Shown: positions 36,005 to 45,324, counted from the first letter of the stretch. The stretch: DNA of 64,000 bases from Bradyrhizobium quebecense (GCF_013373795.3 NZ_CP088022.1:7378001-7442000), one strand, 5' to 3'. Numbers and translations are program-made. Notes: generated by a model not told the origin, from the sequence alone.

Positions 36005-36721
36005 ATGGACGCAACTCAACAGGTGGCACGTCAGCAGGTCCGCATGCGCGGCCGTTCCTATGTTGCGTTCGTTTTCTCGCCCGTCGTGCCCGTGGTGTCC
36101 TGGCTCGCCGAGATCGACGCGACGCTGGGGAAGTCGCCGGGCTTCTTCGCCGGCAAGCCTGTGGTGCTCGACCTCTCGGCGGTCGACCTCAGCCAGGCCG
36201 CGATCGCGCATCTGGTCGGCAGCCTCGCTGAGCGCAATATCCGCATTCTCGGCATCGAAGGTGTCGACGAATCCAAGCTCGGCGCCAACCTGCCGCCGCT
36301 TCTGACCGGCGGCCGGGCCTGCGCAATTACTCATGTCGAGCCGAAGACGCCGCCGGCGCAGGAAGAGAACAAAGACAAGGACAAGACCAAGCTGCCGTCG
36401 CTGCTGCTGGAGAGCCCGGTGCGTTCCGGCCAGTCGATCGTGTTCGCCGAGGGCGATGTCACCGTGCTCGGCTCGGTCGGCTCCGGCGCCGAGATCGTCG
36501 CCGGCGGCTCGATCCATGTCTACGGCACGCTGCGCGGCCGCGCGATGGCCGGCATCAACGGCAATTCGGCGGCGCGGATCTTCTGCCAGAAGATCGAGGC
36601 CGAACTGCTCGCCATCGACGGCTACTACCAGACCGCAGATGAAATCGCCGACAGCTTGCGCAACCGGCCCGCCCAGGCGTGGCTCGAGGGCGAAATGCTG
36701 CGCATCACAGCTTTGAACTGA
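36005..36721 (+). CDS. minC: Septum site-determining protein MinC
   Basis: The 238-residue protein inhibits FtsZ assembly away from mid-cell. The N-terminal domain (residues 10-105) is followed by a charged linker (EENKDKDKTK) and the C-terminal beta-helix SGQSIVFAEGDVTVLGSVGS, GGSIHVYGTLRGRAMAG, which binds MinD. minD and minE follow on the same strand. Confidence 0.95.
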   Translation: MDATQQVARQQVRMRGRSYVAFVFSPVVPVVSWLAEIDATLGKSPGFFAGKPVVLDLSAVDLSQAAIAHLVGSLAERNIRILGIEGVDESKLGANLPPLLTGGRACAITHVEPKTPPAQEENKDKDKTKLPSLLLESPVRSGQSIVFAEGDVTVLGSVGSGAEIVAGGSIHVYGTLRGRAMAGINGNSAARIFCQKIEAELLAIDGYYQTADEIADSLRNRPAQAWLEGEMLRITALN

Positions 36722-36742
36722 TCGACCACAAGGAGAGAGAGA

Positions 36743-37558
36743 ATGGCCAAGGTATTGGTCGTGACGTCTGGGAAGGGCGGGGTCGGCAAGACGACCTCCA
36801 CCGCCGCGCTTGGCGCGGCGCTCGCGCAAATGGGCCAGAACGTCGTCGTCATCGATTTCGACGTCGGCCTGCGTAACCTCGATTTGGTGATGGGCGCGGA
36901 GCGGCGGGTCGTGTTCGACCTCATCAATGTGGTGCAGGGCGTCGCCAAGCTGCCGCAGGCGCTGATCCGCGACAAGCGGCTGGAAAATCTCTGGCTGCTG
37001 CCGGCGTCGCAGACCCGCGACAAGGACGCGCTGACCGAGGAAGGCGTCAAGCGCGTGATCGCCGACCTCAAGACCAAGTTCGACTGGATCCTGTGCGACA
37101 GCCCGGCCGGCATCGAACGCGGCGCGACGCTCGCGATGCGCTACGCCGACGAGGCCATCATCGTCACCAATCCGGAAGTTTCGTCGGTACGCGATTCCGA
37201 CCGCATCATCGGCATGCTGGATTCCAAGACCGCCCGCGCCGAGCGTGGCGAGCGGGTCGAGAAGCATCTGCTGGTCACCCGCTACGACAGCGCGCGTGCC
37301 GCGCGCGGCGAGATGCTGTCGATCGACGATATCCTGGAAATCCTTGCCACACCGCTGCTCGGCATCGTCCCGGAAAGCCAGGACGTGTTGCGCGCCTCCA
37401 ATGTCGGCTGCCCGGTCACGCTGAACGCTGCGAGCAGCGCGCCGGCGCGGGCCTATACCGACGCGGTGCGGCGCCTGATGGGCGAAGCGGTGGAGATGAC
37501 CGTGCCGGTCGAGCGCAAGGGGCTGATGGACCGGTTGCTGCGACGGAGGGCGGCATGA
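36743..37558 (+). CDS. minD: Septum site-determining protein MinD, membrane ATPase
   Basis: The 271-residue ATPase has the deviant Walker A GKGGVGKTTS at residues 10-19, DFDVGLRNLDLVMG and the C-terminal amphipathic membrane helix KGLMDRLLRRRA. It recruits MinC to the membrane and is cycled by MinE. AAGGAGAGAGA precedes ATG 36743, and its stop overlaps the minE start. Confidence 0.97.
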   Translation: MAKVLVVTSGKGGVGKTTSTAALGAALAQMGQNVVVIDFDVGLRNLDLVMGAERRVVFDLINVVQGVAKLPQALIRDKRLENLWLLPASQTRDKDALTEEGVKRVIADLKTKFDWILCDSPAGIERGATLAMRYADEAIIVTNPEVSSVRDSDRIIGMLDSKTARAERGERVEKHLLVTRYDSARAARGEMLSIDDILEILATPLLGIVPESQDVLRASNVGCPVTLNAASSAPARAYTDAVRRLMGEAVEMTVPVERKGLMDRLLRRRAA

Positions 37559-37836
37559 TGAACGTAATGCGGCTGTTCGGCGGCCGCTCTGCATCGGCGC
37601 CCGTCGCGCGGGAGCGGTTGCAGATCCTGCTTTCGCATGAGCGCGGCCGGACCGGCACGCCGGACCTTCTGGAGATGCTCCGCTCGGAAATCCTGGGCGT
37701 GGTCTCCAAGCATATCGACGTCGATCCCGACAAGGTCGTGGTCCGGATGGACCGGGGCAAGTTCGTCTCGATGCTGGAAGTCGACATCGAGGTTCCCAAC
37801 GGCGTGCAACGATCAAAGATGGTGGCGGCCACATGA
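37555..37836 (+). CDS. minE: Cell division topological specificity factor MinE
   Basis: The 93-residue protein has the N-terminal MinD-activating helix region (ARERLQILLSHERG) and the C-terminal dimer domain (DPDKVVVRMDRGKFVSMLEV DIEVP). ATG 37555 overlaps the minD stop; ATG 37558 is equally possible. The stop overlaps the start of the next small gene. Confidence 0.95.
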   Translation: MMNVMRLFGGRSASAPVARERLQILLSHERGRTGTPDLLEMLRSEILGVVSKHIDVDPDKVVVRMDRGKFVSMLEVDIEVPNGVQRSKMVAAT

Positions 37837-38129
37837 CAGCAGACAGCAACAGTCACATTGCCTGGCAGCGCGCGCAGCTGAAGAAGCTGCGTGCGGCGTT
37901 GAAGGCGATCGAGGTCGATCAGCTCGGCAAGGCCAATTGCGGCCGCGCGACGCAGATGACGATCGACGAATTGCAGCGCAAGATCGGCGAATCCGGGCGC
38001 TGCATCGCGGAGTACGAGCGCCGCACGCGTCGTCCGTTGGCAACGGACCGGGGTAGCCTCGCCAGCGTCACCTGGACGCACTGGAACGCCAACATGCCGA
38101 TGGCCAAGTCGCAGCGCCATCGCGCGTGA
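37833..38129 (+). CDS. Small hypothetical protein coupled to minE
   Basis: The 98-residue protein starts with ATG 37833 inside the minE stop (ATGA). The first 65 residues are helical and probably coiled (WQRAQLKKLRAALKAIEVDQ, TIDELQRKIGESGRCIAEYE); the tail is basic. No family is recognised. Coupling to minE suggests co-expression with the division machinery. Confidence 0.65.
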   Translation: MTADSNSHIAWQRAQLKKLRAALKAIEVDQLGKANCGRATQMTIDELQRKIGESGRCIAEYERRTRRPLATDRGSLASVTWTHWNANMPMAKSQRHRA

Positions 38130-38147
38130 CGGGATAGTTTATCCCGT

Positions 38148-38234
38148 CGTCATTGCGAGCGAAGCGAAGCAATCTATTTCTCCGCATATGCGGAACGATG
38201 GGTTGCTTCGTCGCTGTCGCTCCTCGCAATGACG
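38148..38234. repeat. Palindromic intergenic repeat
   Basis: CGTCATTGCGAG at the left end and CTCGCAATGACG at the right end are exact reverse complements, and GCGAAGCAATC/GGTTGCTTCG lie inside. This is the widespread rhizobial extragenic palindrome type. It lies between the small minE-coupled gene and the convergent sirtuin gene and may end transcription from both sides. Confidence 0.85.
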
Positions 38235-38250
38235 TGGAGCGTGCGGCGCC

Positions 38251-39054
38251 CTACAGCAAAAACGCCAGCGCCGCCTCGCACTGGTCCTCGATCTTGAGCG
38301 TGAGCAACTCGTCGGCGCGGGTGCGGCCGAGATTGACGGCGGCGATCGGCAAGCCGCGCTGCTCCGCCATCCGGACGAAGCGAAAGCCGGAATAGACCAT
38401 CAGCGAGGAGCCGACGATCAACAGAGCGTCGGCCTGTTCGAGATGCGCCTGCGCCGACGCGACGGTATCGCGCGGCACGTTCTCGCCGAAGAACACCACG
38501 TCGGGTTTCAGCACGCCGCCGCAGGCCTCGCAGGCCGGCACCACGAACGACGAAAAATCCTGCTCGAGATCGGCATCGCCGTCAGGGGCATCGCCGGCAT
38601 CGAGCGTGAGCCAGGCGGGATTCAGCCGCGCCAGCTCGCTCTGAAACTGCTCGCGGGGCGTCGTCGCGCCGCAGCCGAGGCAGCGCACCACATCGAGCCG
38701 GCCGTGCAGGTCGATCACGCGCTGGCTGCCTGCGGCCTGGTGCAGCCGGTCGACATTCTGCGTCAAGAGCAGCTCGCAGCGGCCTTGTTGTTCGAGCTTC
38801 GCCAGTGCGCGATGCGCGCCGTTTGGCGCCGCGCGGCCGAACCGCCGCCAGCCGACCATGCTGCGCGCCCAGTAGCGCTGCCGCGTCGCCGCCTCACCCA
38901 GGAATGCCTGGATCGTGACCGGCCGCGTCCGCTTCCAGTTGCCGTCGCTGTCGCGATAGTCGGGAATGCCGGAATTGGTGCTGCAGCCGGCCCCGGTCAG
39001 GACAAACAGGCGCTGGTGACCGGTGACGAAATCCTCAAGGGCGGGGTGCTGCAT
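38251..39054 (-). CDS. NAD-dependent protein deacylase (sirtuin)
   Basis: The 267-residue protein has GAGCSTNSGIPDYRDSDG at residues 21-38, TQNVDRLHQAAGS with the catalytic-type His in DLHGRL, and four zinc cysteines in RCLGCG and CEACGG. FGENVP and IVGSSLMVYSGF complete the Sir2 core. It removes acyl groups from lysines using NAD. ATG 39054 gives the normal family start; a longer frame upstream is not supported. Confidence 0.92.
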   Translation of the reverse strand: MQHPALEDFVTGHQRLFVLTGAGCSTNSGIPDYRDSDGNWKRTRPVTIQAFLGEAATRQRYWARSMVGWRRFGRAAPNGAHRALAKLEQQGRCELLLTQNVDRLHQAAGSQRVIDLHGRLDVVRCLGCGATTPREQFQSELARLNPAWLTLDAGDAPDGDADLEQDFSSFVVPACEACGGVLKPDVVFFGENVPRDTVASAQAHLEQADALLIVGSSLMVYSGFRFVRMAEQRGLPIAAVNLGRTRADELLTLKIEDQCEAALAFLL

Positions 39055-39205
39055 GGCAGCACATCTAGTGTGGCGGGCATGCCTGCGCCAGATGTGGGGC
39101 CTGCCAGATGAGGACCTTTCGCGTGGCCTCTGCGTTGACGGCATGGCGGCCGGGGCAGGGTGTTGCAAACTGTCTTGCTTAGCGCAATTGCCGAGGAAGA
39201 GACTG

Positions 39206-39586
39206 ATGCGGCCGGGATTCATTGTCGTCGTTTGCGGGCTGATGTCCCTGCCGCTGTCACCGTCCCATGGCCAGGATGCGGGCGTGTCCGGCGAGCAGGC
39301 ATTCAACAATTCCTGCCGCACCTGCCACACCGTCAAGGACGGCGATAACCGCGTCGGCCCGAACCTGCACAACATCATCGGCCGCAAGGCCGGATCGGTC
39401 GCGAACTTTCCGTATTCGGAGGCGATGAAATCATCCGACATCGTCTGGGATGAGCGCACGCTGCTGCACTTCATCGAGGATCCGGAAGCCGTGGTGTCCG
39501 GCAACGGCATGAAGCCGTATACCGGCGTTCGCTCGGCGGAGGATCGCGCCAAGATCGTGGCCTTCCTGAAACCCTCCGGCAAGTGA
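39206..39586 (+). CDS. Small periplasmic c-type cytochrome
   Basis: The 126-residue protein has a signal peptide ending SHGQDA, haem motif CRTCH with KDGDNRVGPNLHNIIGRKAG after it and a later Met (GNGMKPY) as the sixth ligand. This is the class I (cytochrome c2/c550-like) pattern. GAGGAAGAG precedes ATG 39206. It is divergent from the sirtuin gene; an electron-transfer partner is not in the neighbourhood. Confidence 0.92.
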   Translation: MRPGFIVVVCGLMSLPLSPSHGQDAGVSGEQAFNNSCRTCHTVKDGDNRVGPNLHNIIGRKAGSVANFPYSEAMKSSDIVWDERTLLHFIEDPEAVVSGNGMKPYTGVRSAEDRAKIVAFLKPSGK

Positions 39587-39606
39587 GCGTTGGCGGAATG
39601 CCGGCC

Positions 39607-40734
39607 TCAACGAGCCGGCAGGACGAACACCTGGCCGGGATAGATCAAATTGGGATTGCGGATCTGCTGCATGTTGGCGCGATAGATCACCGCGTAGCGC
39701 TGCCCGGCACCCAATGCGCGCTGGCTGATCCGCCACAGGCTGTCGCCGCGGGCCACGGTGGTCGTGGTGATCTTCGGCACGACCACCGCGGAAGGTGAGC
39801 TCAATGCGGTGGTGGTTGCCGCCGCGAGTTGCGGCGTGGTCACACCCGTACGGCCGGACGCCGCCGCAGATGTCGTGATCGATGCGGTCGTCGTGGTGTC
39901 CGGAACGTTGAACGGCACCTCGGCGCGCGCGCGGACCTTGCCGGAGCCAAGGTCGACGTCGTCAAGCCGGATCCGATAGTCGCCGGTCATTACGCCCTTG
40001 TTGATCGTGACCGAGAGGTGCCCCGCCGCGTCGGCCGTCGCGGATGTGATCAAGCTGTCGTTGAGATAGAGCTTGACCGTCGCGCCGGGAGTTGCCTGAG
40101 CGCTGACATGGAGCTTGCCGCCCGGATCGGTCTCGACGGCCTCGACAGCCACCTTCCCGTGCGTCGCCGCCGCAGGTTGCGACAGCACGCGGATCGGCCT
40201 GTCCGGCGCCATCAGCGCCACCATCGGCCGCTCGCTGGCCGCAGCGTCGAGCGCCACTGCCACGCTCTGCTTGGAGGTCACTGGCTTGCCGTCATGCGTG
40301 ATGCGCAGGGTGAGGTCATAGTTTCCCGGCGGAAGCGGGCGCGGCACCATGACGAACTGGCCGGACTTGTCTGCGACGGCGCGATCGTGCACCTCGCCAT
40401 TGCGCAGCAATTCCACCGTCGCGCCAGGGAGCGCCCGGCCGGCGACAACGGTCTCGCCGGTCGGCTCGATGTTGACGACGTCGAACTCCGGCACCGCGTT
40501 GCCGCCCGGCGTTGGCGACGGTCCTGCCAACACGTTGGCCAGCGCCGCGGTCTCGGTCTGCGCCTTTGCCAGCGCAGTCTTGTCCTGGTCCTGCGCGGGA
40601 GCCGCTGGCGCCATCAAGCGCGTGTTCACGCCCAGGATCTGCTGGGTTTGGTGGATGCCGAAGATGAACGCAGCTGTGCCGCCGGCCGCAAGTGCCAGCA
40701 ACGGTATGGCCAGTCTCATCGCCGTGACGTTCAT
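39607..40734 (-). CDS. LysM domain protein with membrane anchor
   Basis: The 375-residue protein has an N-terminal membrane segment (RLAIPLLALAAGGTAAFIFG), a Pro/Ala-rich region, repeated Ig-like/carboxypeptidase-regulatory-like strands (GRALPGATVELLRNGEV; AQATPGATVKLYLND) and a C-terminal LysM (VARGDSLWRISQRALG to IYPGQVFVLPAR). It probably binds peptidoglycan in the periplasm. ATG 40734 has GGGGA upstream; ATG 40743 and 40767 are alternatives. Confidence 0.88.
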   Translation of the reverse strand: MNVTAMRLAIPLLALAAGGTAAFIFGIHQTQQILGVNTRLMAPAAPAQDQDKTALAKAQTETAALANVLAGPSPTPGGNAVPEFDVVNIEPTGETVVAGRALPGATVELLRNGEVHDRAVADKSGQFVMVPRPLPPGNYDLTLRITHDGKPVTSKQSVAVALDAAASERPMVALMAPDRPIRVLSQPAAATHGKVAVEAVETDPGGKLHVSAQATPGATVKLYLNDSLITSATADAAGHLSVTINKGVMTGDYRIRLDDVDLGSGKVRARAEVPFNVPDTTTTASITTSAAASGRTGVTTPQLAAATTTALSSPSAVVVPKITTTTVARGDSLWRISQRALGAGQRYAVIYRANMQQIRNPNLIYPGQVFVLPAR

Positions 40735-41060
40735 GACTGTCATCCCCGGATGAATCGACCCGCGCATCCGCGCGCGACCCTGCGGCCCTGTGGGGAGTCC
40801 AGGAGAGACTGCGCCGATTTGCGCGGCCCATCAAGCCGAATGAAAGGACTACTCCTCTCGGGCAGGCTGGCCGACGCAGCAGCTGTTGGGGATCGCGTCT
40901 GGCTCAGAACTCCGGCGCCGCATGGTCCGCCACCGGTGCGCGCGCAACAACCGTGGCCGGGTTGATTTCCTGCTCAGACTTACAGGTAAATCTTCGCTGG
41001 ACGCTCGCTCGCGGTCCGCGGCAGATGGCCTGCGCCGATCTTCGACGGCGGCGCCGTTGC
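40735..41060. other. Intergenic region without recognised gene
   Basis: These 326 bases contain a 79-codon plus-strand frame (40886-41125) that overlaps the next gene in antisense and resembles no protein. Only the LysM gene promoter is expected here. Confidence 0.4.
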
Positions 41061-41267
41061 CTATTGCGAATACGACAGCTGTTCTTCCGTCACCACGCGC
41101 TCGATATTGCCTGCCTTGCTTCTGATCCGGTACCGAAGCCGCCCGTCGGCTTCAATCGGCATGCGTTGAATGATAGTGTAGACCGCCGGCTCATCGGCCT
41201 CGGCACGACCTTGCGGCCCCTGGGCCCGGTGGTGAACGTCTTCATTCAGCTTGTAGGCATATGACAT
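41061..41267 (-). CDS. Small conserved-type hypothetical protein, 68 aa
   Basis: ATG 41267 follows GAGGTGGACAG. The product contains the two compact strands VYTIIQRMPIEADGRLRYRI and RSKAGNIERVVTEEQL, resembling a small beta-rich domain seen in many rhizobia. No function is known. Longer in-frame starts (to 41321) are less likely. Confidence 0.7.
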   Translation of the reverse strand: MSYAYKLNEDVHHRAQGPQGRAEADEPAVYTIIQRMPIEADGRLRYRIRSKAGNIERVVTEEQLSYSQ

Positions 41268-41562
41268 CTGTCCACCTCTGCAGTTGGGGGTGCTCTCACG
41301 CAGGACTGTGCTGTGACGCAATGGAGCTGTGGCTTCCCGTATGGACGCGACTTGCTGCTTCGATGGCCGCGTCAGGCCTCTCCGGAGTCCGCAGGAGCAC
41401 GTTGGCTACATTGACCGAATACGCCGCAAATAGCCACCGAATACTCGCCTTCGACCAAGGATGGGTGAGAGCGCTGGGTGGGTTCCCGGCCGTTTGCGGC
41501 CTCAATTGCCATTTGATCTCCGCAGGCAGATGCTGCCAGCCAATGGTACAAGGGAGAGCAAC

Positions 41563-41805
41563 ATGAGCAAGGCAGGTCTCGACCACCGGCATCCCAACAA
41601 GGATGGCGAAATCAGCGGCAAGCACGGAAACACGCTGCTCCGCACCTTGCGTAAGGTTTACGGGCCAGGTTTCGCGGCGGGTTATCCCGAAACCGAGAAG
41701 CTGAGCGATGTCCTGGCTGCGTTGAACGAGACCTCGCTGAGCCAACTCCGCAGAGACCATCAGACCGGCCATCTCGCGCACAAGATTGCCAAAGCTTCGA
41801 AGTAG
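41563..41805 (+). CDS. Small hypothetical protein, 80 aa
   Basis: ATG 41563 has AGGGAGAGCAAC upstream. The polar product (HRHPNKDGEISGKHGNTLLR, then KVYGPGFAAGYPETEKLSDV) is probably helical and has no membrane segment or signal. It resembles small proteins common in rhizobia, but I do not know its role. It converges with the acdR gene. Confidence 0.68.
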   Translation: MSKAGLDHRHPNKDGEISGKHGNTLLRTLRKVYGPGFAAGYPETEKLSDVLAALNETSLSQLRRDHQTGHLAHKIAKASK

Positions 41806-41825
41806 GTGCCGAGCGGAGCCGCAGC

Positions 41826-42290
41826 TCAGAATTCGAGCTCCGCATTGTCTACCACCTCCTTCATCACGAAGAAGGTGCGGGTCTGCCGCACACCGGGCAG
41901 CGCGATCAGCTGGTCGCCATGGATGCGGTTGAAGTCCTCCATGTCGCCGACGCGGATCTTGAGGAAATAATCGAAGTCGCCGGCGACGAGGTGACAGTCG
42001 AGCACGAACTTCAGCTTCGCCACCGCCTGCTCGAAGCTCGCAAAGCTCTCCGGCGTCGAGCGGTCGAGCACGACGCCGACCATCACCAGCGCGCCCTTGC
42101 CGACCTTGCGCGGCGCCACCATGGCGCGGACGCCGCTGAGAAAGCCCTCGTCGAACAGTACCTGGGTCCGGCGATGGCAGGTGGCGGGGCTGACGCCGAC
42201 CTGATCGGCCAGCTCGGCGTTGCTGAGCCGGCCGTTCTTTTGCAGCAATCTCAATATCTTGAGGTCGATGCGGTCGAGCCGGGCGGACAT
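41826..42290 (-). CDS. acdR: Lrp/AsnC-family regulator of ACC deaminase
   Basis: The 154-residue protein has an N-terminal helix-turn-helix (DLKILRLLQKNGRLSNAELA, then VGVSPATCHRR) and a C-terminal RAM ligand/oligomer domain. It is divergent from acdS with 161 bases between them, the usual place of AcdR, which activates acdS. The in-frame ATG 42305 is an alternative start. The name rests on that arrangement. Confidence 0.85.
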   Translation of the reverse strand: MSARLDRIDLKILRLLQKNGRLSNAELADQVGVSPATCHRRTQVLFDEGFLSGVRAMVAPRKVGKGALVMVGVVLDRSTPESFASFEQAVAKLKFVLDCHLVAGDFDYFLKIRVGDMEDFNRIHGDQLIALPGVRQTRTFFVMKEVVDNAELEF

Positions 42291-42305
42291 GGAAGAATCT
42301 CTCAT

Positions 42306-42451
42306 TGCTAGCCGGTAATGTGAGAGAAAACATATCATCTGGTGCGAATTCGGCAATCTTCGACGATCAGGCGGCCTGACTTAGAGAGCACCTTTCGCGG
42401 CTGTAGTGATAGTTCTGGCCGCCGTTCCAGACCACCAAAGAGGATGCCAGT
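42306..42451. promoter_or_regulatory. acdR-acdS divergent promoter region
   Basis: The 146 bases between the two genes must contain both promoters and the Lrp-type binding site. A short AT-rich part (GAGAAAACATATCATCTGG, about 42324) is the likeliest regulator site. AGAGGATGCC is the acdS ribosome-binding site. No exact operator consensus could be tested. Confidence 0.5.
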
Positions 42452-43465
42452 ATGCTGGAGAAGTTCGCACGCTACCCGCTCACCTTCGGGCCGACCGCCA
42501 TCGAGAAGCTCGATCGGTTGTCAAAGCACCTCGGCGGCAAGGTCGAGCTCTATGCCAAGCGCGAAGATTGCAATTCCGGGCTCGCCTTTGGCGGCAACAA
42601 GCTGCGCAAGCTCGAATACATCATCCCCGACGCGATCGCCTCCAACGCCGACACGCTGGTCTCGATCGGCGGCGTGCAATCCAACCACACCCGCATGGTA
42701 GCAGCGGTCGCGGCCAAGATCGGCATGAAGTGCCGGCTGGTGCAGGAAAGCTGGGTGCCGCATGAGGACGCAGTCTATGACCGCGTCGGCAACATCCTGC
42801 TCTCCCGCGTGATGGGCGCGGATGTGCGCCTGGTCGACGAAGGTTTTGACATCGGCATTCGCAAGAGCTGGGAGCAGGCGCTCGAGGAAGTGAAGGCGGC
42901 GGGCGGCAAGCCCTACGCGATCCCGGCCGGCGCCTCCGTGCACAAATATGGCGGGCTCGGCTATGTCGGCTTCGCCGAAGAGGTGCGCGCGCAGGAGCGT
43001 CAGCTCGGCGTCAAGTTCGACTACATCATCGTCTGCACGGTGACCGGCTCGACCCATGCCGGCATGCTGGTCGGCTTCGCCGCCGACGGGCGCGCGCGCA
43101 ACGTGATCGGCATCGATGGTTCGTTCACGCCGGCGCAGACCAAGGCACAGGTGCTGTCGATCGCGCAGAACACCGCGAAGCTGGTCGAACTCGGCCGCGA
43201 CATCGTCGAGGATGATGTCGTGCTGATCGAGGACTACGCCTATCCCGCCTATGGCGTGCCGTCGGAGGAGACCAAGGCGGCGATCCGGCTCAGCGCACGG
43301 CTGGAAGGCATGATCACCGACCCCGTCTACGAGGGGAAATCGATGCAGGGCATGATCGATCTGGTGCAGAAGGGTTTCTTCCCGGCCGGGTCGAAGGTGC
43401 TCTACGCCCATCTCGGCGGCGCGCCGGCGCTCAACGGCTACGCCTACGCATTCAGGAATGGCTGA
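42452..43465 (+). CDS. acdS: 1-Aminocyclopropane-1-carboxylate (ACC) deaminase
   Basis: The 337-residue PLP enzyme splits ACC, the precursor of plant ethylene, into 2-oxobutyrate and ammonia. The PLP lysine is Lys50 ([10 protein letters not shown]). Tyr267, Tyr293, Glu294 and Leu321 match, one number lower, the residues (Glu295, Leu322) that separate true ACC deaminases from D-cysteine desulfhydrase. The full family length is kept. In rhizobia and plant-associated bacteria it lowers root ethylene. A Lrp-type regulator gene is divergent upstream. Confidence 0.96.
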   Translation: MLEKFARYPLTFGPTAIEKLDRLSKHLGGKVELYAKREDCNSGLAFGGNKLRKLEYIIPDAIASNADTLVSIGGVQSNHTRMVAAVAAKIGMKCRLVQESWVPHEDAVYDRVGNILLSRVMGADVRLVDEGFDIGIRKSWEQALEEVKAAGGKPYAIPAGASVHKYGGLGYVGFAEEVRAQERQLGVKFDYIIVCTVTGSTHAGMLVGFAADGRARNVIGIDGSFTPAQTKAQVLSIAQNTAKLVELGRDIVEDDVVLIEDYAYPAYGVPSEETKAAIRLSARLEGMITDPVYEGKSMQGMIDLVQKGFFPAGSKVLYAHLGGAPALNGYAYAFRNG

Positions 43466-43487
43466 GGCGACCAGAGTTTTCGATTTC

Positions 43488-43520
43488 GTAGCCCGGATGG
43501 AACCCCTGCATCCGGGCTAC
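43488..43520. terminator. Hairpin after acdS
   Basis: GTAGCCCGGATG and CATCCGGGCTAC are perfect 12-base arms with a nine-base loop, 22 bases after acdS. The same arm sequence is a widespread extragenic palindrome in rhizobia. It can end the acdS transcript. Confidence 0.75.
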
Positions 43521-43607
43521 AGGTCCCGCCCGTCCTGCGTCAGGTCGGCGTCAGCTTCTCCCGATATCCTGTCCAGGCCGGGCGAGTCGGGAGACCTTCG
43601 CGTGAGG

Positions 43608-43853
43608 ATGATGAATGCGGCCAGCCGAGCCATCGCCGCGCTCGGCGTCGGCATCGTCGCGGTGGGGCATTGGTTTTGGGTTTACCAGAGCCATGGTCAT
43701 GCGCCGCACTCTCGCCTGCTGGCGATGAACAGCGAGATCGAGCTCTATGCCGGCATCTTCCTGATCGGCGTCGGCGTGCATGCCTTCGCATCCCGCTACT
43801 GGTTCAGCAATCCAAATCCGCCGGCGGAGTCCTCGGTTCGGGAGCCGCAATAG
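43608..43853 (+). CDS. Small membrane protein, 81 aa
   Basis: From ATG 43608 the product has a hydrophobic segment near the start (AAIAALGVGIVAVGHWFWV-like region) and a second one (ELYAGIFLIGVGVHAFASRY), so it is probably a two-pass inner-membrane protein. No family is recognised. The frame is open further upstream to 43458, but that part overlaps the acdS end and the hairpin. Confidence 0.55.
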   Translation: MMNAASRAIAALGVGIVAVGHWFWVYQSHGHAPHSRLLAMNSEIELYAGIFLIGVGVHAFASRYWFSNPNPPAESSVREPQ

Positions 43854-44058
43854 CGTCCGCCTGGCACGTCGGCTGGGCTATGTCCAGGTTGACATCTTCG
43901 GAACATAATAGGAACATTCCATCTGTAACCTGAGGGTGTGGCGATCGCCTCATCCGCGGCGGTATTGCGTGGCCGCTGGAGCAAAGGCCAAGCCGCGCAC
44001 CACTTGCGGATGAATTTCTCCGCCTCCTATAAGGGGTTGTGGCTGGGGAGTGGATGTC

Positions 44059-45324
44059 ATGAGAGTTGCGATCTGGGCGGCCGTTGTGGCCGTATGGCTG
44101 TTTGCGTCCGCAACTCCATCGAGCGCCCGCGGTCCCTACGGTTCGATCACGGTCGGCAATTGGAAGGGCGGCGCCTTTACCGACGACAAGAGCGGTGCGT
44201 TCACGCATTGCTCGGCGGGGAGCACATACCAGAGCGGCATCTTCTTCATGGTGGCGATCGGCAACAACGGCAGCTGGCGGCTCGGCTTTGCCCATGAGAG
44301 CTGGCGCCTGACGCCGGGCGAAGCCTTTCCGCTTGCGCTGACCTTTGACGGCCAGCCCGCGTTCAATGTCTACGGCATGCCGCTCGGCGAGAAGCTCGTG
44401 AATGTCGAGATGCCGGTGAATTCGGCGCTGATCAATCAGTTCCGCAAGGCGCGCCAGATGACGGCGTTCGCGCAGGGGCAACTGTTTCAGTTCAATCTCA
44501 ATCAGACCGCGCAATTGCTGCCGGCGCTGCTCAACTGCGTGGTCTCTGTGAAGAAGAACGGCGTCTCCAACGCCGGCGAGTTCGCGGTCGCGACAAAGCC
44601 TGCGGCTGCGCCGCCGCAGCAGGCTGCTGCACCCAACGCGCCGCCCGCGAAGCAGGCGAGATCAGGCACCGGCACCGGCTTCGTCGTCAGCGATAGCGGC
44701 CACGTCGTCACCAACCATCATGTCGTCGATGGTTGCAGCGAGATCACGGGCAATCTGAGCGGTGCGGCGGCGGTCAAATTGCGGTTAGTGTCCGACGACG
44801 AGACCAACGATCTCGCGCTGCTGCAGGCGCCGTCCCCGTTCAAGGATGTCGCGAGCATCCGGCAGAACTCGATTAGGGTTGGCGACGGAGTCGTGGCGAT
44901 CGGCTACCCCTATCATGGCCTGCTGACATCCGATTTCACCGTGACCACGGGCATCGTTTCGTCGCTGAGCGGCATCCTCAACGACACGCGTCATCTGCAG
45001 ATCAGCGCCGCGGTACAGCCCGGCAACAGCGGTGGGCCGCTGTTCGATCTCGGCGGCGCCGTGGTCGGCGTGGTGGCCGCGAAGCTCGACGCGGTCAGGA
45101 TGGCGCGGGCCACGGGATCGATCCCGGAAAACATCAACTTCGCCATCAAGACCGGCGCGCTGCGCGACTTCCTTGACAACAGCGCGGTGATGTACCGGAC
45201 CGCCGAATGGCGCGACGGGACCAAGAAGGAGACATCCGATATCGCCAAGGATGCGCGCGGCTACACCCTGTTGATCACCTGCACGGTGAACGAGCAGAGC
45301 GCGAGCGCGAAGAAGGGCAATTGA
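44059..45324 (+). CDS. Exported trypsin-like (Deg/HtrA-type) serine protease
   Basis: The 421-residue protein has a signal peptide ending PSSARGPYG. An N-terminal domain of about 170 residues and an Ala/Pro linker lead to the protease domain, with the triad in NHHVVDG (His), ETNDLALLQ (Asp) and QPGNSGGPLFD (Ser). There is no PDZ domain, and the extra N-terminal domain has no name that I can give. GGGGAGTGGATGTC precedes ATG 44059. It probably acts in the periplasm on damaged or specific proteins. Confidence 0.85.
   Translation: MRVAIWAAVVAVWLFASATPSSARGPYGSITVGNWKGGAFTDDKSGAFTHCSAGSTYQSGIFFMVAIGNNGSWRLGFAHESWRLTPGEAFPLALTFDGQPAFNVYGMPLGEKLVNVEMPVNSALINQFRKARQMTAFAQGQLFQFNLNQTAQLLPALLNCVVSVKKNGVSNAGEFAVATKPAAAPPQQAAAPNAPPAKQARSGTGTGFVVSDSGHVVTNHHVVDGCSEITGNLSGAAAVKLRLVSDDETNDLALLQAPSPFKDVASIRQNSIRVGDGVVAIGYPYHGLLTSDFTVTTGIVSSLSGILNDTRHLQISAAVQPGNSGGPLFDLGGAVVGVVAAKLDAVRMARATGSIPENINFAIKTGALRDFLDNSAVMYRTAEWRDGTKKETSDIAKDARGYTLLITCTVNEQSASAKKGN

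Noticed and set aside
35996..37849. 617-codon minus-strand frame
   Set aside because: Antisense to minCDE, whose identity is certain.
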